From: Methanobacteriota archaeon
GTDB lineage: Archaea; Thermoplasmatota; Poseidoniia; Poseidoniales; Thalassarchaeaceae
Direction of reading: 5' to 3'
Length of the DNA stretch: 32,646 nt
Assembly (NCBI GenBank): GCA_002708385.1
Contig: PANM01000007.1
Span: 10,591 to 43,236 of the forward strand
Shown: positions 7,756 through 15,936 of the stretch, one piece after another
Layout of the letters: each line of letters opens with the position of its first letter
Position numbering within the stretch: the first letter of the stretch is position 1
Made by a program: the position numbers and the translations under genes
Notes under the pieces: generated by a model
The model's database searches: none
What the model saw: only the letters and a program-made list of their open reading frames with translations
What the model was told of the DNA's origin: nothing

Positions 7756-9390
7756 TCAAGCGAATGGGATGCTTGCAGATTCATGAGTGTGTAGATTAAT
7801 CACAGTCAGAATGCATGGTTTTGGCTGAAAACCAAGCATTCTTTGATAATCTGTTTGATCTTGCCAAGTTGATGAATGAACTATCGTTGTTCCTTTATGA
7901 TTTCCTACATAGTGTCCATGTACGTGACCTGTGACAAAAATATCTGGAATTTGTTGGATTACCATTCTATCTTCCGGTTCCGGAGATAACGGAGTTTTTC
8001 CACCCCATGATGGAGCCAGGTGTCTTCTTTCTAACATGGCTCTCATCGCCATTTCAGGCTTGGAATATGTAACTGACCTAAGGCCGGCTACAAAATCATC
8101 TATGCTTTTTCCATGATAGGATAGAATTCGAACTCCGTGAAGGCTAAATTCACAGGGATTACCAACAAACACAGCGTCAGAATAATCCTGCTGCACTTCA
8201 GGGTCTAAGGCAGGTTGCGGTTCTGCAGGACGAACAGCGTCATGATTTCCTGGTAAAATTATGATATCCACCCAATCGGGCAAACCTTCCAATAGACGGG
8301 CTAATTCACCATATTGAGCAAATAAATCTGTAATTGCCAAATGTCTTTCTTGGCCAGGATAAATTCCTACTCCATCGACCCCATCTCCACTGAGAACAAA
8401 ATATTTCACTGTACGAGCTAATGGTTCTGAGTTGAACCACTGAATCATTTTCTCCCATTGGGGTGCTAGGAAGGTTTTCGAGCCAACGTGTACATCAGAA
8501 AGAAAAGCCGCCGAGACCGCAGAATCTTTTTCAGCGGTAGCCTTGGAATGTTGTTTCATAGGTGGAAGATGGATATTACTTGCAATAAATATCGGGCTTC
8601 TTTCTCCTAACAGGAAATGACCACTGATGCCCACTATGTCGTCATTCATCAGTCCATCCAAGGCAGGATGAAGAGGGCCTGCCCCGGAAGGAGGACGCAG
8701 TGAACATCTGATTTCCTGAGTTTCATCCTCGAGTACAAAACTCAGATTACCTGCACGTGTAAATCGAGATTCAGATGCTAGACCGACAATTGTAATCTCA
8801 TAATCCTTTGAGGTATGTCTTTGCCGATTACGCCAAGCTTCAGCAATACTAATTGGTCTACGAGGTAAAGCACCACCTGTGATTAGTTGGTTACGGATTT
8901 TTTTCAGTCTGTCGCCGAAAAAGGATTGGATATCTGTCATTTTGCCTTCCGTTTTTGATGAACCTGTGATATCGAAATGAATTTCAATTTCAGCGTCAAC
9001 ATCTGAGGCTAGCATTGGAAAATCCTCCATCCTATAGTGGTCCAATCCATGTGGCCTTGGAGCAGGAGATATTTCATTGGATTTTATCGGTGCTATAGTC
9101 CTACCAATCACCTCACCGGATTCTGGTCTTGCTAAAGTTGCCTGCAGTGATTGAAGAGTATGCTGAACCTGAGGATCAGGCACATCAAGCGTTTCTTCAG
9201 TTGGTACAATTGTTAGTAACTCATCGATAGTTTGACCTGTCAATAACCTAGTACTGCTAGCAGTGGCAGCTTCAATTAAAGGACCAAGGTTAGTTAATTT
9301 CTCAATCTTTAGTTGGGCATCTCTGCCCATCACAATCAATCCTGCGGCTGCTAGAGAACGACTCTTTTCAGCCCAAGACTCAGAGGTCAT
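7756..9390 (-). CDS. polB: DNA polymerase D (family D/PolII) small subunit DP1
   Basis: OB-fold region (ITIVGLASESRFTRAGNLSFVLEDETQEIRC) followed by calcineurin-like motifs FLSDVHVGS, VLSGDGVDGVGIYPGQ, LPGNHD, VTGHVHGH; archaeal DP1 arrangement. Confidence 0.93.
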   Translation of the reverse strand: MTSESWAEKSRSLAAAGLIVMGRDAQLKIEKLTNLGPLIEAATASSTRLLTGQTIDELLTIVPTEETLDVPDPQVQHTLQSLQATLARPESGEVIGRTIAPIKSNEISPAPRPHGLDHYRMEDFPMLASDVDAEIEIHFDITGSSKTEGKMTDIQSFFGDRLKKIRNQLITGGALPRRPISIAEAWRNRQRHTSKDYEITIVGLASESRFTRAGNLSFVLEDETQEIRCSLRPPSGAGPLHPALDGLMNDDIVGISGHFLLGERSPIFIASNIHLPPMKQHSKATAEKDSAVSAAFLSDVHVGSKTFLAPQWEKMIQWFNSEPLARTVKYFVLSGDGVDGVGIYPGQERHLAITDLFAQYGELARLLEGLPDWVDIIILPGNHDAVRPAEPQPALDPEVQQDYSDAVFVGNPCEFSLHGVRILSYHGKSIDDFVAGLRSVTYSKPEMAMRAMLERRHLAPSWGGKTPLSPEPEDRMVIQQIPDIFVTGHVHGHYVGNHKGTTIVHSSTWQDQTDYQRMLGFQPKPCILTVINLHTHESASIPFA

Positions 9391-9461
9391 CCAACGTAGG
9401 TCAGATAGGTCCGCTCATGATGATATCGCTCAAAACGGCTCGGAGAGACTATTTGCAAATC

Positions 9462-10148
9462 TCATTCATCCCAATCTGTAAGTGAAGCTAAATCTACCTT
9501 CCGATTCTCATCAGCTACGGTCTCTGTTTCCCAGTCAGCCCAAGATAGATTTCCCTGCCATTGCTCAGATTTAGGGTCCATTGATTCAGAATTGGCATGT
9601 TCATCGTTCGCGGTTCGGTTTTCCACTGCGGCAAGACGTTCTTCATCTTCAACGACCCTATCTAGGAGTTCGAGAGCTAATCTGAGTGCGAAAGAGACAA
9701 ATGATTTCTTGTTATCTAATCGATCGTTTTCACCAAAATCTCTACGGCGAACGATGAATTGGTCTCTGGCAGTTACAGCAACATGAACAAGGCCAACTTC
9801 TTTCTTAGGAGTGGCTCCTCCTGGGCCTGCAATTCCAGTAATAGCAATCGATACCTCAGCATCTGAACGATATCTAGCACCACGGGCCATTTGCAAAGCC
9901 ACTTGGTGGGATACTGCTCCTGCTTCCCCTTCATCAAATGCAGACTTTTCTACACCGAGTTCGCGCATCTTTGCTTCGTTATTGTAGACCACCCAACCTT
10001 GGTCGAACCAGTTAGTTGCACCGGAAATATCCGTAAAGGTAGATGCTAGTAATCCGCCAGTGTAAGATTCAGCAGTTGCAATGCTCCATTCCCTCTTGCG
10101 GAGTCTTCGGCTCAACCTCGAGGCGAGCGCTGCAGTCTCTTCGACCAC
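9462..10148 (-). CDS. pncC: CinA C-terminal domain family (nicotinamide-nucleotide amidase PncC) with C-terminal extension
   Basis: SIATAESYTGGLLASTFTDISGATNWF, GAVSHQVALQMARGAR, SIAITGIAGPGGATPKKEVGLVHVAV. Confidence 0.88.
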   Translation of the reverse strand: MVEETAALASRLSRRLRKREWSIATAESYTGGLLASTFTDISGATNWFDQGWVVYNNEAKMRELGVEKSAFDEGEAGAVSHQVALQMARGARYRSDAEVSIAITGIAGPGGATPKKEVGLVHVAVTARDQFIVRRRDFGENDRLDNKKSFVSFALRLALELLDRVVEDEERLAAVENRTANDEHANSESMDPKSEQWQGNLSWADWETETVADENRKVDLASLTDWDE

Positions 10149-10205
10149 GTTTGTTCGCTAGCCTTGTCCTTCTTGATTCTTTCACATCGGTGAAAAGCAA
10201 TTTTT

Positions 10206-10281
10206 TGGTGGGCCCGACCGGAATTGAACCGGTGATCTTCGCTTTGTAAGAGCGACGTCATAACCCCTAGACCACGGGCCC
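10206..10281 (-). tRNA. tRNA-Val (anticodon TAC), CCA encoded
   Basis: Reverse complement GGGCCCG TG GTCTAGGGGTTATGAC G TCGCT-CTTACAA-AGCGA AGATC ACCGGTTCAATTCCGGT CGGGCCC A CCA. Confidence 0.93.
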
Positions 10282-10349
10282 TCGGAGAGAACGCGGGCGC
10301 AATGTGTTCAAATGATTGGTGGTGCAATAACCTGTCTCGAGGAGAAGCC

Positions 10350-11339
10350 ATGAACCCCTTGCTAGAGCTCTTGGAAAGGATTCGAAAAAGTGGTATAACT
10401 CTTAAAAAAGAGGTTGCTGAAGCCATGCAGCAGGTCTACATCGGTTCGTTTACAGACTTTGAATTAGATCCATTTTGGCACGACAGACCTGTTCCCTTCC
10501 TAATTACCGACTATGGCGCTGCGAAAACAATATCTGCACCTCATATGATAGTCACTCTGTTACACCATCTGGAATTGAAAAAAAATCAACACGTTTTATT
10601 GATAGGAGCAAAAGCGGGGTATCTGTCTGCACTTATTGACCATATAGTTGGTGAGGCGGGAATGGTCACTATTGTCGAACCTCATCAAGAAGTTCTGTCC
10701 CATACGGAAGAGAGACTAGAGTTTCATGATTCGAAAGGCATAATCCGGATTTTACCTGTTGAAGCACTGGAAAATATTGACGTCAATTCTAGAGGAGTGG
10801 ACAGGGTATTGATTACAGGTGCAATAAAGGAAACACCTCTTATTGTTGCAGGCATGGTAGAGGAAGGAGGGTTTGTTCTGGGTCCATTTGGTGGTCCGAT
10901 ACAACAAACATTGCTAAAGAGAGAAAGACAAGGTGACCAATGGATGGATACCGAACTTGGAAATGTTGTTTTTGGTCCTATGGACTTTACCGAAGCAGAG
11001 CGGAATCCATTAGATCCACAGGCACTTGCTGACCACATAGAAGACGCTTTGAAACTCATAGTCGGTTTGATTGAGATTGAAGACGAAACAGTAGAACGAA
11101 TAGAAGAATTGGTGGAATCTCTAAGAGGAATGCCTCCCGACATGCCAACATTAGAAAAAGATGCTTCAGAGGACGATTTGGTAGAGCACCCGGTTTTTGA
11201 ATTATTGATGGCTGAGATGGAATGGTTACAACCAATGTGGCCTCTTTTCGAACAATTGTTATCCATCGATATAGATGCCCCTGCTGATTGGGATGATGAA
11301 CCTCCGATGGTTGGAGGACATGAGGACTTAGTTCCCTGA
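10350..11339 (+). CDS. Protein-L-isoaspartate O-methyltransferase-like protein with acidic C-terminal extension
   Basis: TISAPHMIVTLLHHLELKKNQHVLLIGAKAGYLSALI and GMVTIVEPHQEVLSHTEERL align with PCMT motifs. ATG at 10350 preceded by GAGGAGAAG. Confidence 0.75.
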   Translation: MNPLLELLERIRKSGITLKKEVAEAMQQVYIGSFTDFELDPFWHDRPVPFLITDYGAAKTISAPHMIVTLLHHLELKKNQHVLLIGAKAGYLSALIDHIVGEAGMVTIVEPHQEVLSHTEERLEFHDSKGIIRILPVEALENIDVNSRGVDRVLITGAIKETPLIVAGMVEEGGFVLGPFGGPIQQTLLKRERQGDQWMDTELGNVVFGPMDFTEAERNPLDPQALADHIEDALKLIVGLIEIEDETVERIEELVESLRGMPPDMPTLEKDASEDDLVEHPVFELLMAEMEWLQPMWPLFEQLLSIDIDAPADWDDEPPMVGGHEDLVP

Positions 11340-11403
11340 TAGATAACCAAATCATAATTTCGAATACGTAGTGTTCATGCCACCCCCTTGATTCGGACAG
11401 GTT

Positions 11404-12399
11404 ATGAGCGTCAGGCCAGCCTTGGCCAAACTGAACCATCAAGATGTTAGACAACGCCGAAGGGCAGTTAGACATTTATTCGAACTAAATGATCCTGAGG
11501 CATTGGTTGGATTCGAAAAACTATTGCAAGATCCTGACCCTTGGTTTAGAGAAAAAGCCCTTGAAGCAGTGAAAAAATGGGCAGCTAGTAAAGACCTCTC
11601 GCTGATTGAGAGACTTTCCAATTCTAAAGAAGATTCTAGGAGATTGTTGGCAGCGAGAATCGCACACAGGGCTGGGAAGGCAGGTCAACAAATTCTAATT
11701 CGACTTACCTCCGATAGTGAACCAAAGATTAGATTGGCTGCTTGGAAAGCAAGAATTAGTCTAGATGAAAATTCAATTTCAGAGGCACTTGAAATTGATG
11801 ATAGAGCGGTACGGAGAGCCGCTGCAGAACGAATTTTAGGCTTGGGCGATTGGAAACCTGGGGTAATCATACAACTTCTTTCAGATGAGTCCCAAGCAGT
11901 TAGAAACATAGCTATCAGAATTATTGAGCAGAGGGATTCTGCAACCGAGGAGGAAATTATTCATAGATTAAATGATTTAATCAATGATTCATCTGGTGAA
12001 CTAAAGTCTCGAATTGTAGGTATTCTACTAGTTTCATCTCCGAATCAAGTCAACGATTGGATTGGGGATTCTGATACAGCGTTTGTAAATCAATTTTCAA
12101 AAATCCTCAGAGATAAGGATTGGACATTGATTGAAAACTTACCCGATAAAATCAAGGAAGGGGGTTCTGAAATGTTGTTGATTAGATTATTACGAGGCGA
12201 TAGGAGTGAAATTGGGAGAAAATTACGTGAAGAATTGTTAAGCGATAATTCTCGCTCTGAAACAATGATATCACAACTAATCGAGGATTTAATCGGAAGG
12301 CCTATCGATGAATCTACGTTGTCTATAATCGAGAAACTGAAGGATTCTGAAAGTGAATTGATTTCTCAATCCGCAAATAATTTACTTGCAGAATTGTAG
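11404..12399 (+). CDS. HEAT-repeat protein
   Basis: Repeated degenerate helical units: DVRQRRRAVRHLFELNDPEALVGFEKLLQDPDPWFREKALEAVKKW, DSRRLLAARIAHRAG, EPKIRLAAWKARIS, QAVRNIAIRIIEQRD. Confidence 0.8.
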   Translation: MSVRPALAKLNHQDVRQRRRAVRHLFELNDPEALVGFEKLLQDPDPWFREKALEAVKKWAASKDLSLIERLSNSKEDSRRLLAARIAHRAGKAGQQILIRLTSDSEPKIRLAAWKARISLDENSISEALEIDDRAVRRAAAERILGLGDWKPGVIIQLLSDESQAVRNIAIRIIEQRDSATEEEIIHRLNDLINDSSGELKSRIVGILLVSSPNQVNDWIGDSDTAFVNQFSKILRDKDWTLIENLPDKIKEGGSEMLLIRLLRGDRSEIGRKLREELLSDNSRSETMISQLIEDLIGRPIDESTLSIIEKLKDSESELISQSANNLLAEL

Positions 12400-12405
12400 T
12401 CTTGT

Positions 12406-12819
12406 TTATTTCCCAATGGCTGGTTGTTTCAATCTAGACAACGGAATTGCGATTGGTGGCAGGTGATCTGAAAGACGATGTCTACTGGTTTTTGGATGCA
12501 TCAAATCACCGGAAAGTGCAGCATCAATTACATCTTGTTTTGAGATTGAATCCCTTCCACTGTTAGGCCATAAATCAAGTTCTATTGAGTCATCATCCAA
12601 ATAATCGATCAAAACACAAGGAACACATAGCAAACCGATCCTCTTTGCTACATTATATCTATGGTGTCCATCAAGTATTGTACCGGTTGCTCTATCAAGT
12701 AAGAGTGGCTTTGTGTAAGCGTTCCAGCGGTGAGTTATGCGTTCAAGTTGGTCCACCTTTTTTGGAAGAATTTGTTCATGAGGACGGAGCACTTCTAGTG
12801 GCACCAACTCGACCTCCAT
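12406..12819 (-). CDS. ParB-fold protein resembling archaeal free L-serine kinase SerK (compact form)
   Basis: LRPHEQ, TKPLLLDRATGTILDGHHRYNVAKRIG, VLIDYLDDDSIELDLWP and SKQDVIDAALSGDLMHPKTSRH correspond to SerK/ParB-like family blocks. Confidence 0.7.
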   Translation of the reverse strand: MEVELVPLEVLRPHEQILPKKVDQLERITHRWNAYTKPLLLDRATGTILDGHHRYNVAKRIGLLCVPCVLIDYLDDDSIELDLWPNSGRDSISKQDVIDAALSGDLMHPKTSRHRLSDHLPPIAIPLSRLKQPAIGK

Positions 12820-12893
12820 AACCCTCGGAAAAGGACATTACAGTTAGGCCTAATGCCCGACGGGTTGATGTTTGAACCATCAGGAGACCGATC

Positions 12894-14126
12894 ATGGAAG
12901 ACCTATCGAGCCAACTGTCTGACCCCGACAAGTTGGTCTTAGATAGGCTATGCGAGCGGGGTGAAGCTTGGGTAGTTGGTGGCTGGGTTAGGGATTCATT
13001 GGCAGGGAAAAGACCTACTGAAATGGATATAGCAACAACCTTGACTCCTCAAGTTATTAGTAGAATTTTTGAGAAAACAATTCCAGTCGGTGCAGCCTAT
13101 GGGACAATTTTGGTTATTGATGAAAAATCAGAGAAATCATGGGAAGTAACCACTCTGCGTAGTGACGGTTCATACGGAGATGGTAGAAGACCTGATCAAG
13201 TAAAATTTGGCGATGATATATACGAAGACCTAGCAAGAAGGGATTTCACGATTAATGCAATGGCATGGGAGCCAAAAACTGGTCAAATCATAGACATAGA
13301 TTCTGCCGGACAGAATGATTTGAAATTGGGTATTGTTCGTGCTGTTGGACTGCCAGAGGAACGAATTAAAGAAGACGGCCTGAGAATTTTGAGGGCTTTT
13401 CGATTCCTTGATGCCGGAGAGCCGAGACCTAGAAGATTGGAAGCAGATTTACAATCTGCGATTATAGAAAATTTACAAATGCTTGACTTGGTTTCTTCTG
13501 AACGAAAATGGGCTGAGTTATCGAAGATTTTTAAGGGGCAAAGAAGGAACGAAATTATTCAGTTGATGGATGATTGTAATGTGCTTAATCGACTAATTAA
13601 AAATACAAAATTCTCCATGAAATGCCAATTTTCCGGAATACCTTCAGTTGATATTGCGATACTCTGCTCTGAAGATGAACGTACGGGGATTGAGCTGGGT
13701 AACCATTTGAAAGAGCAGTTGAAATTATCAAATCTTGAGGCATCAACAATTCAATTTTTACATGACTTGAAATTGACCGACTTGAGATTAGAAATTACAT
13801 CACTTAGAAGATTTAACTCAGCATTATCCAACTCTATGAAAGATGAAGTAATGCAATATTTCGGAGAACAAGCAATTGAATTCATCGATGCTGCATCTCA
13901 AATTGAGCCTCTATCGATGGGGAACAAACCAATGGTAGCCGGAGAATACTTAATGGAAATCACCGGCTTGGAAGCCGGGGTTAGGCTTGGTCGGCTAAAG
14001 GGCTGGCTGCACCGAAGACAAATCGAAGAAGATTTACGAAGTACTGGAGAGATAATCTCTTTGTTGGATACTCTAGATTGGGAAAATGGAGAGCCAACAT
14101 CTTGGCCTTCTTTGAGTTGGCCCTAA
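12894..14126 (+). CDS. cca: tRNA nucleotidyltransferase / poly(A) polymerase family, bacterial-type class II CCA-adding enzyme
   Basis: VVGGWVRDSLAGKRPTEMDIATTLTPQVI, ARRDFTINAMAW, EDGLRILRAFRF, SSERKWAELSKIF: class II head and neck motifs. Confidence 0.92.
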   Translation: MEDLSSQLSDPDKLVLDRLCERGEAWVVGGWVRDSLAGKRPTEMDIATTLTPQVISRIFEKTIPVGAAYGTILVIDEKSEKSWEVTTLRSDGSYGDGRRPDQVKFGDDIYEDLARRDFTINAMAWEPKTGQIIDIDSAGQNDLKLGIVRAVGLPEERIKEDGLRILRAFRFLDAGEPRPRRLEADLQSAIIENLQMLDLVSSERKWAELSKIFKGQRRNEIIQLMDDCNVLNRLIKNTKFSMKCQFSGIPSVDIAILCSEDERTGIELGNHLKEQLKLSNLEASTIQFLHDLKLTDLRLEITSLRRFNSALSNSMKDEVMQYFGEQAIEFIDAASQIEPLSMGNKPMVAGEYLMEITGLEAGVRLGRLKGWLHRRQIEEDLRSTGEIISLLDTLDWENGEPTSWPSLSWP

Positions 14127-14633
14127 TCACAATTCTCCTAGATATTCGACATATTCATCCGCATCTAAGAATTGATCCTCATCAAATTCATGAGGTTTGA
14201 CAATCAAAAACCATCCATCTCCGTAAGCGTCATCATTTGCTAGGTCAGCATTATCTTCGACTTCACCGTTAAGTTCCAAAACCTTACAAGGGAATGGAGA
14301 ATTAATCAATACTCTATCTGAAACTGTCCTAACAGTTACCAGCAATTCACCAATACCAATTTCATCACCTGGGGAGGAGGATTCTGATCTTCCCTCTCCA
14401 TCGTCATTATCTCGGACTCCAGCGACTCCCTCATCGTCAAGAACAAACTCGCTAGTATCTTGTGGATGAGGTAGAATAACTCGAACTACGTCTCCATAAT
14501 CTGCGCGCAAAAATTCAGACATACCTACCTTAACGGTTCCATCCTTTTCATCTATCAATTGAAGCCATAGATGTTCAAGTGTATAACGGCGGTCGTGAGC
14601 GACTCCAAATTCGAAGTAGTCCGAGTCAGACAT
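14127..14633 (-). CDS. Glycine cleavage system H-like protein lacking the canonical lipoyl lysine
   Basis: N-term RRYTLEHLWLQLIDEKDGTVKVGMSEFLRADYGDVVRVILP, then LLVTVRTVSDRVLINSPFPCKVLELNGEVEDNADLANDDAYGDGWFLIVKP; GcvH layout with VRTVSD where GcvH has VKAxSD. Confidence 0.8.
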   Translation of the reverse strand: MSDSDYFEFGVAHDRRYTLEHLWLQLIDEKDGTVKVGMSEFLRADYGDVVRVILPHPQDTSEFVLDDEGVAGVRDNDDGEGRSESSSPGDEIGIGELLVTVRTVSDRVLINSPFPCKVLELNGEVEDNADLANDDAYGDGWFLIVKPHEFDEDQFLDADEYVEYLGEL

Positions 14634-14756
14634 ATCAATCCCCGAAAAGGCCGCCCATGGTCTCTGATTTGAATCATTCGTTCTGGGTATAAGCGGGTTA
14701 TGGCAACTTACGATGTATTAACAATGAATGGTTACTCGGTAGTGTGAGGATACAAT

Positions 14757-15932
14757 ATGGACTATGCTGAAACGGAAGAACAGAGTATGATTCGAGAAAT
14801 GGTTCGCGACTTTGCTGAGCAGGTTTTAGCACCTACTTGCCTTGAAAGAGATAGAGAACAAAAGCCACCTATAGAAGAATGGAAAGCCTTCTGTGAATAT
14901 GGTTTACAGGGAGTAACAATTCCTGAAGAATTCGGTGGCAATCCGATAGATGATATCTCCGAAGCAATTATTGTTGAGGAACTCGCACGGGTAGACCCCT
15001 CCTTTTCGGTTATGTATTGTGTTCATGTTGGTCTATGCTCTATGACAATCGCTTTGCATGGAAATCAAGAGCAAAAACAACGCTATCTTCCACGCTTGGC
15101 TGCAGGAGAAATCGGCGCTTACTCACTATCCGAAGCCGGAGCTGGGACTGATGCTGCAGCAATGAGTTGTAAAGCAAAATTGAGTGACGATGGGGCTCAT
15201 TATATCCTCAATGGAGAAAAAATGTGGGTGACAAATGGATCATCAGCGGACATTTATGTTCTATTTGCAAAAGATGTCGATCACCCAGATTTTGGTGTCA
15301 AAAAGCACGGTGGGACAACTGCATTTATTGTCGACTCAAGTATGGAAGGATTCAGTGTTGGAAAGAAAGAAGACAAGTTAGGGATTAGGTCTTCTGATAC
15401 CTGCGCTCTATTGCTTGAGGATTGTAAGGTACCAGTTGAGAACGTACTGAAAGATCGTGGAAAAGGATTCCCAATTGCTATGAACGCGCTAGACAATTCA
15501 AGAATTGGCATTGCTGCACAGGCTCTAGGAATTGCACAGGGTGCCTATGAGTCTGCATTGAATTACGCACATCAACGCGTTGCCTTTGGAAAGCCTATCG
15601 CTCACCACCAAAGTATTGGCAACTACCTGGCAGATATGGCTACTCAAACCGAGGCTGCCCGTCACATGGTCTACAAAGCAGCATGGGCAAAGCAAAGGCA
15701 TTACGAAGAAGATGGCTCAAGACATTCAATGGAAGCTAGCATGGCGAAATTGTTTGCAGGAGACACCGCAATGTGGGTGTCTGAAAGAGCTGTACAGGTA
15801 TTGGGAGGCTATGGGTACACTACTGATTTCCCAGTCGAGAGATTCTTCCGAGATGCAAAAATAACTCAAATTTATGAAGGGACTCAAGAGGTTCAAAGAA
15901 TTGTAATCAGCAGATCGATAGCCCCGGAGTGA
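14757..15932 (+). CDS. Acyl-CoA dehydrogenase
   Basis: YSLSEAGAGTDAAAMSCKA, NGEKMWVTNGSSADIYVLF, RIGIAAQALGIAQGAYESALNYAHQRVAFGKPI, QIYEGTQEVQRIVISR (catalytic Glu context). Confidence 0.95.
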   Translation: MDYAETEEQSMIREMVRDFAEQVLAPTCLERDREQKPPIEEWKAFCEYGLQGVTIPEEFGGNPIDDISEAIIVEELARVDPSFSVMYCVHVGLCSMTIALHGNQEQKQRYLPRLAAGEIGAYSLSEAGAGTDAAAMSCKAKLSDDGAHYILNGEKMWVTNGSSADIYVLFAKDVDHPDFGVKKHGGTTAFIVDSSMEGFSVGKKEDKLGIRSSDTCALLLEDCKVPVENVLKDRGKGFPIAMNALDNSRIGIAAQALGIAQGAYESALNYAHQRVAFGKPIAHHQSIGNYLADMATQTEAARHMVYKAAWAKQRHYEEDGSRHSMEASMAKLFAGDTAMWVSERAVQVLGGYGYTTDFPVERFFRDAKITQIYEGTQEVQRIVISRSIAPE

Positions 15933-15936
15933 TGCT

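Noticed and set aside
10724-11350. 208-aa minus-strand ORF antisense to the PCMT-like gene
   Set aside because: Ser/Ile/Asn-rich shadow translation of a well-supported plus-strand gene; no domain features.
12406-12819. Chromosome-partitioning or plasmid ParB
   Set aside because: No ParA partner or HTH domain; sequence blocks fit SerK-like proteins better.
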